Assembly (NCBI GenBank): GCA_047030855.1
Contig: JBKYIJ010000011.1
Coordinates: forward strand, 1 to 5,796
Direction of reading: 5' to 3'
Length of the DNA stretch: 5,796 bases
Source: QVMM01 sp047030855
GTDB lineage: Bacteria; Bacteroidota; Bacteroidia; Bacteroidales; Dysgonomonadaceae
Positions 1 through 4,496 of this stretch are shown piece by piece (positions within the stretch are counted from its first letter, which is position 1; the number at the start of each line of letters is the position of its first letter). Under the pieces are notes generated by a model, which was not told the origin of the DNA, did not search any database, and saw only the letters and a program-made list of their open reading frames with translations. The position numbers were made by a program, and so were the translations under genes.

Positions 1-27
1 GTTAGATAATCAAGAGGAGATAAAGGA

Positions 28-231
28 ATGGAGCACCTGAATTGGAGTACTTCAATTCAGGTGAAAGAACATCAAAAACTTTGATTACAAATACTGTACA
101 TAAATTGATATGTAAAGACAAAGGATATTGCGTTGAAGAATAAGGGTAATCAGAACGCAGGCAGTCCACAGAACCCTACACCGCAGGGACAGCCGAAAAA
201 AATAGGATTGTTGGATAGATTTTCATTGTAG
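28..231 (+). pseudogene. short broken reading frame, unrecognised product
   Basis: A GAGGAG ribosome binding site (14-19) lies 8 bases before ATG 28. The frame reads MEHLNWSTSIQVKEHQKL, meets TGA at 82-84 and TGA at 106-108, then stays open to TAG 229-231, giving a tail rich in Asn, Gln and Pro that ends in KKIGLLDRFSL. Reading through both stops would give 67 codons, so this could be one small gene with two nonsense changes. It could equally be an 18-residue leader peptide followed by an unrelated 3' fragment. I do not recognise the family. The 30-bp palindrome at 34-63 sits in its 5' part, and its final Leu-stop codons (TTG TAG, 226-231) double as the -35 box of the next promoter. That overlap suggests the gene string that follows was joined exactly at this gene's end. 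Confidence 0.3.
34..63. repeat. 30-bp near-perfect palindrome
   Basis: CACCTGAATTG (34-44) and CAATTCAGGTG (53-63) are perfect inverted repeats of 11 bp. The centre AGTACT (46-51) is itself palindromic, so 14 of 15 base pairs are Watson-Crick and the remaining one (45:52) is a G-T wobble. No T-tract follows on either strand, so it is not a standard terminator. It could be an operator for a dimeric regulator, a recombinase binding site or an mRNA hairpin just after a start codon. The structure is certain; the role is not. Confidence 0.75.
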
Positions 232-254
232 CGGATATATGGTAATGGTATAAT
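226..254 (+). promoter_or_regulatory. promoter of the XRE regulator unit (array promoter 1)
   Basis: The -35 box TTGTAG (226-231) and a perfect -10 box TATAAT (249-254) are separated by 17 bp. The same design recurs at 962-990 and 1927-1955, and the first 9 bases TTGTAGCGR are shared with the second copy. The -35 box overlaps the Leu-stop codons of the preceding broken frame. Transcription should begin near 261 and give a leader of about 125 bases. Confidence 0.75.
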
Positions 255-386
255 TTGAATACAAAGCACAAAATCTTCAAAAAGTGCTTTCGCAACCATT
301 AGTTGACAAATTACCATGTGCAATATGTAGAATTGCAACTATATTGTTTGATAGAATATGACTAAATAAAGAAAGGAGCAGTTCAC
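255..386 (+). promoter_or_regulatory. leader of the XRE regulator gene with inverted repeats
   Basis: This untranslated leader has AAAGCAC (263-269) pairing with GTGCTTT (284-290) across a 14-base loop. A second inverted repeat, TGCAAT (319-324) and ATTGCA (332-337) with 7 bases between, could be an operator read by the adjacent XRE protein (inference). A TTGACA (303-308) is followed by TAGAAT 19 bp later, a poor secondary promoter at best. The AGGAG ribosome binding site (374-378) lies 8 bases before the start codon. Confidence 0.3.
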
Positions 387-785
387 ATGAATATATCACA
401 GAAAATTCTATTACAAAGAAAAAAGAAAGGAATTTCTCAAGAAGATTTAGCTAATGCTTTAAATGTATCTCGGCAGGCTGTTTCTAAATGGGAAAGTTCT
501 CAGAGTGTTCCAGATATGGATAAGATAGTTGCATTGAGTAGTTACTTTAATATTACAACAGATTATTTATTGAAAGATGAAATTGAAACGATAGATGGTG
601 CAGATAATTATTCCAGCAAGAATGTTGATATGCAAATGTTAAATAAAGAATTATCAGAGAATGACTTTCAAAATATACGATATGAAGCTGAAAAGAAAAA
701 ACACACTTCATATTGGTTGCTGATAATTGCTCCATTTATTATGATACTTATTATATTCATATTTTATTATGGTTTCTATCGTTAG
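387..785 (+). CDS. XRE-family DNA-binding regulator with C-terminal membrane helix
   Basis: This 132-residue protein has an N-terminal Cro/C1-type helix-turn-helix at about residues 7-61. It shows the characteristic QEDLANALNVSRQAVSKWES core and a following DKIVALSSYFNITTDYLL segment. A polar linker with an acidic/Asn-rich stretch (about 63-105) leads to one hydrophobic helix (about 108-130) close to the C-terminus, so the DNA-binding domain would be tethered at the cytoplasmic face of the membrane. XRE regulators with membrane tails are common in Clostridia, but their signals are mostly unknown. The start is ATG with AGGAG 8 bases upstream. It is transcribed alone: its promoter is at 226-254 and a strong terminator begins 25 bases after the stop. 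It may regulate itself through inverted repeats in its leader; nothing shows that it controls the neighbouring units. Confidence 0.9.
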   Translation: MNISQKILLQRKKKGISQEDLANALNVSRQAVSKWESSQSVPDMDKIVALSSYFNITTDYLLKDEIETIDGADNYSSKNVDMQMLNKELSENDFQNIRYEAEKKKHTSYWLLIIAPFIMILIIFIFYYGFYR

Positions 786-810
786 TATTTCTTATTCATA
801 TTTATTCAAA

Positions 811-853
811 GCAGTTAGTCTTAGGATTGACTGCTTTTTTCGTACCAAGAAAG
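811..853 (+). terminator. rho-independent terminator and conserved tail (array repeat copy 1)
   Basis: GCAGTTAGTC (811-820) pairs with GATTGACTGC (825-834) through a TTAG loop (two wobble pairs), and six T follow (835-840). The following 13 bases, CGTACCAAGAAAG (841-853), are repeated exactly after copy 2. Bases 825-853 are identical to 1837-1865 (29 of 29). Conservation of the loop, and of bases past the T-tract, goes beyond what termination alone requires. Confidence 0.9.
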
Positions 854-865
854 AGTGATTGATTT

Positions 866-946
866 ATGCGTATGTTTTGGAACAAAGGACACCGTATTAA
901 AGCTAGCGACAAGGAACATATACCGTATGAACAGTCAATTTTCTAA
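866..946 (+). CDS. possible 26-residue ORF or gene remnant between units 1 and 2
   Basis: An open frame from ATG 866 to TAA 944-946 encodes a charged peptide beginning MRMFWNKGHRIKASDKE. A weak AAAGAG (850-855) lies 10 bases upstream, at the end of the conserved repeat tail. No known family is recognised, and there is no dedicated promoter because it follows the terminator at 811-840. An alternative view is that the stretch from about 882 (AACAAAGGACACCGT) is a decayed copy of the second terminator seen intact at 2699-2736, which shares that 15-mer with one mismatch followed by TTAAAG. Coding is therefore doubtful. Confidence 0.15.
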   Translation: MRMFWNKGHRIKASDKEHIPYEQSIF

Positions 947-961
947 TACGATAATTTTTTA

Positions 962-990
962 TTGTAGCGAATACATGGAATTGCTATAAT
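962..990 (+). promoter_or_regulatory. promoter of the VanZ unit (array promoter 2)
   Basis: The -35 box TTGTAG (962-967), a 17-bp spacer and a perfect TATAAT (985-990) give the same design as at 226-254. It is preceded by a T-rich run ending in TTTTATTGT, like promoter 3. A 7-bp inverted repeat, CGTATTA (893-899) and TAATACG (944-950), lies just upstream with a long gap and may be chance. Confidence 0.75.
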
Positions 991-1128
991 ATGAGTATGT
1001 AGAATAAATAAAATTTTAAGAAAAATTTTCGATTTTTCGTTGGATAATTTTTAATTTTTGCTGTTATCTTTATGGAAGAAACGGACTGACAAATATATGT
1101 AATGAGTTCATGTAAAGGAGTGAAAAAT
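991..1128 (+). promoter_or_regulatory. AT-rich leader of the VanZ-like gene
   Basis: About 130 untranslated bases separate the promoter from the start codon. GAAAAAT (1020-1026) and ATTTTTC (1032-1038) can form a weak AT-only hairpin, followed by further A/T runs. No riboswitch or leader peptide is recognisable. AAAGGAG (1114-1120), 8 bases before ATG 1129, is a strong ribosome binding site and fixes that start. Confidence 0.35.
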
Positions 1129-1753
1129 ATGTTACCAATTTCCGATATTCTTATTCGTTCAATAAGTGGGTATGTGTTTATAATTCCAGTTCTTATATTG
1201 TATTTTTTGTGTTAGAAAAAAATCGGGACGAAAACAAAGTGTTTTTCATATTATCGCTGTGTTTGTGTTTTGTTATTATTTATTTGGAATTTTAACTGTA
1301 ACAGGTATTGGTTATACAAGCACAATATCATTTCGTCCAAAAATTTCTATAATTCCATTTTGTGGTATGATAAGCGGACCAATAGATACCATACTAAATC
1401 TTGTTTTATTTGTTCCTTTGGGCTTTTTCTTACCATTACTGTATAAAAAGTATCAGCATATAAAGAATGTTACCTTAACTGGCTTTCTGTTTTCCTTATC
1501 TATTGAAATTGTTCAGATGTTTGGCTGGGGGGCAACAGATATAAATGACCTTATCATAAATACTGTAGGAGCATGTTTAGGATATTTGATATATTATCTG
1601 CTATCAAAAATTTTACCCATCAATTTTAGAAAAAGGCTTCAGTCCGAAAATGTTAATGACATGGTCGAAATAATGTTATATACAATTTATATATTTATAG
1701 TTATGATTACAGCTCAACCATGGGTAATTCATAGTTTACTCAATATCGGATAA
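1129..1753 (+). pseudogene. VanZ-family membrane protein, frameshifted near its N-terminus
   Basis: The frame from ATG 1129 (AAAGGAG 8 bases upstream) encodes a membrane-type N-terminus, then stops at TAG 1213-1215. The rest continues in the next frame to TAA 1751-1753. Removing one T from the six-T run at 1203-1208 restores one frame of 207 residues, a usual length for the family. In that restored protein the VanZ hallmarks are present in order: IIPF (about 74-77), NLVLFVPLGFFLPLL (90-104), EIVQMF (126-131) and ATDINDLIINTVGACLGY (135-152), plus several hydrophobic helices and a hydrophobic C-terminal helix. VanZ proteins are integral membrane proteins named for low-level teicoplanin resistance; the function of most homologues is unknown, so resistance should not be assumed. 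Nothing else is broken after the shift, so the change is recent or a sequencing error. Translation from GTG 1259 would give only 164 residues without the first helix and lacks a good ribosome binding site. Confidence 0.85.
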
Positions 1754-1760
1754 AAGTGAG

Positions 1761-1783
1761 TATTGATTATGCTTCAATCAATA
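1761..1783 (+). other. AT-rich hairpin after the VanZ-like gene
   Basis: TATTGATT (1761-1768) and AATCAATA (1776-1783) form a perfect 8-bp stem around a 7-base loop, 7 bases after the VanZ stop codon. No T-tract follows, so termination is more likely at 1823-1852. It could stabilise the 3' end of the transcript or be a small protein-binding site. Confidence 0.4.
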
Positions 1784-1822
1784 AAATTGTAATTTTGACA
1801 ACTTAATATTACTACAAATAGA

Positions 1823-1865
1823 GCAGTTAATATAAAGATTGACTGCTTTTTTCGTACCAAGAAAG
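1823..1865 (+). terminator. rho-independent terminator and conserved tail (array repeat copy 2)
   Basis: GCAGTTAAT pairs with ATTGACTGC (arms 1823-1832 and 1837-1846) and six T follow (1847-1852). The tail CGTACCAAGAAAG (1853-1865) matches copy 1 exactly, while the 5' arm and loop have diverged (ATATAAA instead of GTCTTAG). The upstream flank starting TTGACAA (1795) resembles that of copy 3 (2160), so the repeated unit extends into the sequence before the hairpin. The bases after the tail (to about 1926) contain no gene. Confidence 0.88.
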
Positions 1866-1926
1866 GAATGATGAAATGATGTGCTGTTAGAGCTGTTCAA
1901 TAAGATTATCGGTGCATAAAATTTTA

Positions 1927-1955
1927 TTGTGGTGCTGATACGAGAATGGTATAAT
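1927..1955 (+). promoter_or_regulatory. promoter of the small membrane-protein unit (array promoter 3)
   Basis: TTGTGG (1927-1932), a 17-bp spacer and TATAAT (1950-1955) repeat the design of the promoters at 226 and 962. The preceding ATTTTATTGT (1921-1930) recurs at 2743-2752 at the end of the array, where no -10 box follows. Expected transcription start is near 1962, about 42 bases before the gene. Confidence 0.72.
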
Positions 1956-2003
1956 ATGGATATGAAGAAAGCGACATATTAGAAGTTGTGGAGGTGGTCA
2001 ATT

Positions 2004-2147
2004 ATGGAAAAAAACCAAAAAGAAAATTGGATAATAGCAATCGCCGTTGCTATCATTTATTTAACAGTAAGTATTCTCTTTGATTTATGGGCTTTTTCTT
2101 GGATTATATGGGTTGCCTATGCAATTTATAGATTTATCGTAAGATAG
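2004..2147 (+). CDS. 47-residue membrane protein with two predicted helices
   Basis: ATG 2004 has an excellent GGAGG (1990-1994) 9 bases upstream, and the frame runs to TAG 2145-2147. The protein starts with a short charged segment MEKNQKEN, followed by a hydrophobic helix (about residues 9-26) and a second tryptophan-rich one (about 29-45, containing WAFSWIIWVAYAIYRF), ending in Arg. The W-x-x-W-x-x-Y pattern resembles the paired C-terminal helices found on some clostridial XRE regulators, which this could derive from (inference); no DNA-binding part is present. It has its own promoter. Because the terminator repeat after it is broken, its transcript probably continues into the NTF2-like gene 71 bases downstream, forming a two-gene operon. 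Function is unknown. Confidence 0.75.
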   Translation: MEKNQKENWIIAIAVAIIYLTVSILFDLWAFSWIIWVAYAIYRFIVR

Positions 2148-2189
2148 TTGACTTCCAGCTTGACAATTTTATATCCATATATACAAGGT

Positions 2190-2211
2190 AGTTAGTCTTA
2201 GGATTGAGGTG
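2190..2211 (+). repeat. broken terminator repeat (array repeat copy 3) fused to a ribosome binding site
   Basis: AGTTAGTCTTAGGATTGA (2190-2207) is identical to 813-830 in copy 1 and 2672-2689 in copy 4. The expected CTGC and T-tract are then missing, and the sequence continues GGTG and into the start of the next gene. Only the inner six pairs of the hairpin remain and there is no T run, so it should not terminate. The junction creates GAGGTG (2206-2211), the ribosome binding site of the NTF2-like gene 7 bases further on. The flank before it (from TTGACAA at 2160) also resembles the other copies. Confidence 0.8.
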
Positions 2212-2218
2212 TTCTATT

Positions 2219-2638
2219 ATGAATGAGAGAGAAAAAATCATTCACTTATGGTTCGATATGTGGCTTAAACAGCAAGATTTAGGAATGGATAGAATTTTCA
2301 CAGAAGATGTTGTTTATACGGAAAGCTGGTGTCCTAAATATGAAAACCTTAAAACAGTAAAACATTGGTTTAGCGAATGGAATACTCGTGGTAAAGTTAT
2401 TATTTGGGATATTAAGCAGTTCTTTCATAAGGGAAATCAAACTGTTGTAGAGTGGTATTTTAAAAATGAAATGAATACAGGAAGTATTGAAGAATTTGAC
2501 GGTATTTCCTTAATTGAATGGACAGAAGATAACAAAATCAAATCATTAAAAGAATATGGTTGCAATTTGAATAACTACAATCCATATCAGCACAGCGAGA
2601 ACCCTCAATTTAGAGATGAAAAAATAAGCTGGTTTTAA
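2219..2638 (+). CDS. NTF2/SnoaL-like small protein
   Basis: This 139-residue cytosolic protein has the profile of the nuclear transport factor 2-like fold. An N-terminal helix pair (MNEREKIIHLWFDMWLKQQD) is followed by FTEDVVYTESWCP, a mid-protein helix with HWFSEWN (about 49-55) and a run of beta strands containing TVVEWYFKNEM (75-85) and FDGISLIEWTEDNKIKSLKEY (93-113). This fold holds small-molecule-binding proteins and varied enzymes such as isomerases and cyclases, so no reaction can be assigned. The start is taken at ATG 2219 with GAGGTG at 2206-2211; the in-frame TTG at 2204 lies inside the repeat and is unlikely. It has no array-type promoter of its own and probably depends on the promoter at 1927 through the broken terminator. 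Two terminators follow its stop codon. Confidence 0.82.
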   Translation: MNEREKIIHLWFDMWLKQQDLGMDRIFTEDVVYTESWCPKYENLKTVKHWFSEWNTRGKVIIWDIKQFFHKGNQTVVEWYFKNEMNTGSIEEFDGISLIEWTEDNKIKSLKEYGCNLNNYNPYQHSENPQFRDEKISWF

Positions 2639-2669
2639 AACTTAATCAAATTATATCTATACACACAAA

Positions 2670-2698
2670 GCAGTTAGTCTTAGGATTGATTGCTTTTT
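2670..2698 (+). terminator. rho-independent terminator (array repeat copy 4)
   Basis: GCAGTTAGTC (2670-2679) pairs with GATTGATTGC (2684-2693) around TTAG, with five T at 2694-2698. The stem keeps 10 pairs, three of them wobbles. The CGTACCAAGAAAG tail of copies 1 and 2 is absent, and a second terminator follows directly. The preceding flank (about 2648-2669) closely resembles that of copy 3. Confidence 0.88.
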
Positions 2699-2701
2699 AA
2701 C

Positions 2702-2736
2702 AAAAGACACCGTTTAAGTGTTAAAGGTGTCTTTTT
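2702..2736 (+). terminator. second, stronger terminator of the NTF2-like unit
   Basis: AAAAGACACC (2702-2711) pairs perfectly with GGTGTCTTTT (2726-2735). Inside, TTTAA (2713-2717) pairs with TTAAA (2721-2725) around a GTG loop, giving about 15 pairs with one bulged G and a five-T run ending at 2736. It starts just after the preceding terminator, so the array is insulated twice from what follows. A decayed relative (AACAAAGGACACCGT) is visible near 882 between units 1 and 2. Confidence 0.9.
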
Positions 2737-2765
2737 AGTGCTATTTTATTGTCATATCAAGGCTC

Positions 2766-2830
2766 ATTCAATCGTGGTAAATTCGTGGTAAATTGAATAA
2801 TTTTCTATACTTCAAAGTGCTTGAAAGTAT
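2766..2830. other. candidate attachment-site remnant: tandem 11-bp repeats plus inverted-arm site
   Basis: CGTGGTAAATT occurs twice in direct tandem (2773-2783, 2784-2794), enclosed by ATTCAAT (2766-2772) and ATTGAAT (2792-2798). Eight bases later ATACTTCAA (2807-2815) and TTGAAAGTAT (2821-2830) form an inverted pair with one extra A around the 5-base centre AGTGC. Tandem arm-type repeats beside an inverted core with a short centre is the layout of tyrosine-recombinase attachment sites. No integrase lies in the window, so this is an inference from arrangement alone; a transcriptional hairpin is an alternative for the second part. Confidence 0.35.
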
Positions 2831-2861
2831 GGTGTTTATGCGGATAATAGTGTATAGAAAA
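2801..2861. repeat. 10-bp perfect inverted repeat spanning the left edge of the IS66 element
   Basis: TTTTCTATAC (2801-2810) and GTATAGAAAA (2852-2861) are exact inverted copies 41 bases apart. The second copy leads directly into the tnpC-side hairpin at 2862-2900. The meaning is unclear: it could be part of an attachment site, an IS end or chance in AT-rich DNA. Confidence 0.45.
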
Positions 2862-2900
2862 ATAACCGTCAGCCTTTTATACTAAAAGGTCAACGGTTAT
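2862..2900 (-). terminator. terminator hairpin of the IS66 operon, overlapping the tnpC stop
   Basis: ATAACCGT (2862-2869) pairs with ACGGTTAT (2893-2900), and inside it CCTTTTA (2873-2879) pairs with TAAAAGG (2883-2889) around TAC, with a 3-by-3 internal loop between. On the - strand the hairpin is followed by a T-run (complement of 2858-2862), so it should end the tnp transcript. The tnpC stop codon (2899-2897) lies inside its outer stem. Confidence 0.7.
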
Positions 2901-4430
2901 CGACAGAATTCTTTTACAAGAGGATTCCAAGGCAGATAATCATCCAGATATTCAGGATGTTCAAGAAAAGCACTCCCCGGCATGTCGGACAGGATATATT
3001 TTATATATTTCATCGGGGCAAGCCCATTCGCTTTCGCTGTCTCTACCAGTGTATAGATTCCTGCACTGGCTTCCGCCCCTTTCGGACTGCCGGAGAACAG
3101 CCAGTTCTTTCTGCCGATCACAAAGGGACGGATACAGTTTTCCGCAAGCGAATTACTGATGGAACAATTCCCGTCTTCCAGATAATTCCAAAAACCTTCA
3201 CGGTTATTTAAGGCGTAATGAAAAGCTTTTGAAAGTTTGGATTTCGGCAGCTCTCCGATGGCACTTTTTCTGCCCATGACCAAAAAGCCTCGAGAAGCGG
3301 TTTCTCGCGGATAAGACGTTCTTTTTCTTCTGATCAGGAGGGAGCGCCTCCAACTCTGACTCTAGGTTAAAGAGTTGATTCAGACGGAGGATTGCTTCCG
3401 CAGGTTTTGATGCTTCCGAATTATGGATGTCTTTTGGGAGCGCATCCACGAAAGCCCGGCGCAGATGCGTATAGCAAAGACATCTTTTTACTCCTGAAAC
3501 TGCATTGTATCCGGAGTAAGCGTCTGTATGGATATAACCTTCATATTCCCTCAGAAACGCTTCCGGATATTTCCCGCTTCGTCCCGGCTGGTACTCGAAG
3601 TAGCGGATGGGATTTACAGCATCTCTGATGCTGCAGTAAACCCACATATAGGAATCGGACGTATTTTTCCGTCCCGGTTCTTTCAGCACCTGTACATGTG
3701 TTTCATCGATATGAAGGTATCTCTGTTTCAGAAGTTCCAGCTTCAGACGGTGGACGATGTGTACAAGCCAGTCCCGATAGACAATCAGAAGCCAGTTTGA
3801 CATAGTCGCTCTGCTTAAACGTAATCCCAAAGCCTCCCATTCTTTTTCCTGTCTGTACAGCGGGATGCTTAATTCAAACTTCTGGTGGATGAGCCAGGTG
3901 ATGGTAGATGCAGATGCCAGAGAATGCAGGACGGGAGGATATGGCACCGGAGCCTTCTCCATATAAGGAGTTCCGTTTTTCCGGCACGACCTGCATTCAT
4001 ACGTTTCCCGGTAATGGTCAATCACCTTAAGTTTTGCAGGGATAAACTGTACTTCCGTGCGGACGAATTCTTCCCCTACTTTCACCATCGTACTCCCGCA
4101 GTTATCGCATATCTGTTCCCTTTCATCTATGGTATGGAGTACTTTGCTGTGAGGGAGATTTTTTACCAGTTCTTCCCGCTGACCGGTGTACTTCCTTTTA
4201 CGTAGGTGCTTCTCTATCTCAACAAGCTCCGGTTCGTGTGCATCAGGATCCGCACAGGTTTCGATTTCATTAAAAAGAGACACCTGCCCCTCGATTTCGA
4301 GAGTAGATGTCTTCTCGGATTTTGTTCCATAAAGTTTACGGGTCAGGAAATCAACCTGCTCTTTCAGGAGCCGGACCTGCTGTTCCAGTTCTTTGATATG
4401 ATTTTTATACTCCTGTTCCGTAGCTGACAT
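2897..4430 (-). pseudogene. tnpC: IS66 transposase TnpC, two single-base frame disruptions
   Basis: TnpC is the DDE transposase of IS66 elements. The first frame runs from ATG 4430 (AAAGGG 10 bases upstream). It contains a coiled-coil leucine-zipper region (about 6-34), a zinc-finger region with C108, C111, C146 and C149, and the first two catalytic aspartates, D242 in YLHIDETH and D303 in IHTDAYSGYN. Frame is lost at the A5 run complementary to 3322-3326, where the middle frame takes over (KERLIREKPLLEAFWSWAEK), and again at the A5 run complementary to 3265-3269, after which SAIGELPKSKLSKAF continues to the end. Adding one A at each run restores 511 residues, the normal family size, with the catalytic Glu at about 431 (SLAENCIRPF) and the C-terminal IS66 domain (about 450-511). 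All catalytic residues therefore remain, split over three frames. The slippery sequences are not canonical for programmed frameshifting, so decay or assembly error is favoured. Confidence 0.92.
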
Positions 4431-4461
4431 AACCTGAAAACCCTTTCGTTTCGATAGGATT

Positions 4462-4470
4462 ATTATACCA
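4462..4470 (-). promoter_or_regulatory. possible extended -10 promoter for tnpC
   Basis: In the 66-base gap between tnpB and tnpC the - strand reads TGGTATAAT (4470 to 4462), an extended -10 box with perfect TATAAT. No good -35 is visible 17 bp upstream. It could give tnpC transcription independent of the tnpA promoter. The start codon of tnpC is 32 bases downstream, with AAAGGG at 4446-4441 as ribosome binding site. Confidence 0.4.
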
Positions 4471-4496
4471 TAGAATCGTCAGATTTCCCAGCATTT

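Larger units (their letters stand above)
226..2752 (+). repeat. cassette-like array of four small units with shared promoter and terminator repeats
   Basis: Four unrelated genes lie in the same direction. Each is followed by a copy of one repeat (811-853, 1823-1865, 2190-2207, 2670-2698), and three are preceded by one promoter design (226, 962, 1927). The array ends with a last ATTTTATTGT (2743-2752), which in copy 3 immediately precedes the spacer of a promoter but here lacks a -10 box. This pattern means the non-coding modules are homologous while the genes are not, as in gene-cassette systems. No recombinase gene and no attC consensus (RYYYAAC/GTTRRRY pair) is seen, so the mechanism (site-specific recombination, homologous recombination between repeats, or serial insertion) is open. 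Confidence 0.55.

Noticed and set aside
2..40. C-terminal end of an upstream gene (LDNQEEIKEWST, stop 38-40)
   Set aside because: Only 12 residues are visible and the frame cannot be judged; it may be real but is not supportable.
82..108. TGA recoded as an amino acid
   Set aside because: The intact genes contain no in-frame TGA and use TGG for tryptophan; the two TGA codons are better explained by decay or a non-gene.
303..333. Second promoter TTGACA ... TAGAAT before the XRE gene
   Set aside because: The spacer is 19 bp and the -10 is poor; the promoter at 226-254 is far better and is repeated in the array.
553..735. - strand open frame inside the XRE gene
   Set aside because: Antisense shadow of a clearly supported coding sequence.
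811..834. Integron attC site
   Set aside because: The hairpin arms do not fit the RYYYAAC and GTTRRRY core sites, the T-tract gives a simpler explanation as a terminator, and no integron integrase is in the window.
811..2698. CRISPR array
   Set aside because: The four repeats are 0.4 to 1 kb apart with whole genes between them and have diverged; no short regular spacers.
3204..3330. Programmed -1 frameshifting in tnpC
   Set aside because: The runs read G AAA AAG and A GAA AAA in the relevant frames, not the canonical A AAA AAG heptamer, and two successive shifts would be needed; IS66 transposases are normally one frame.
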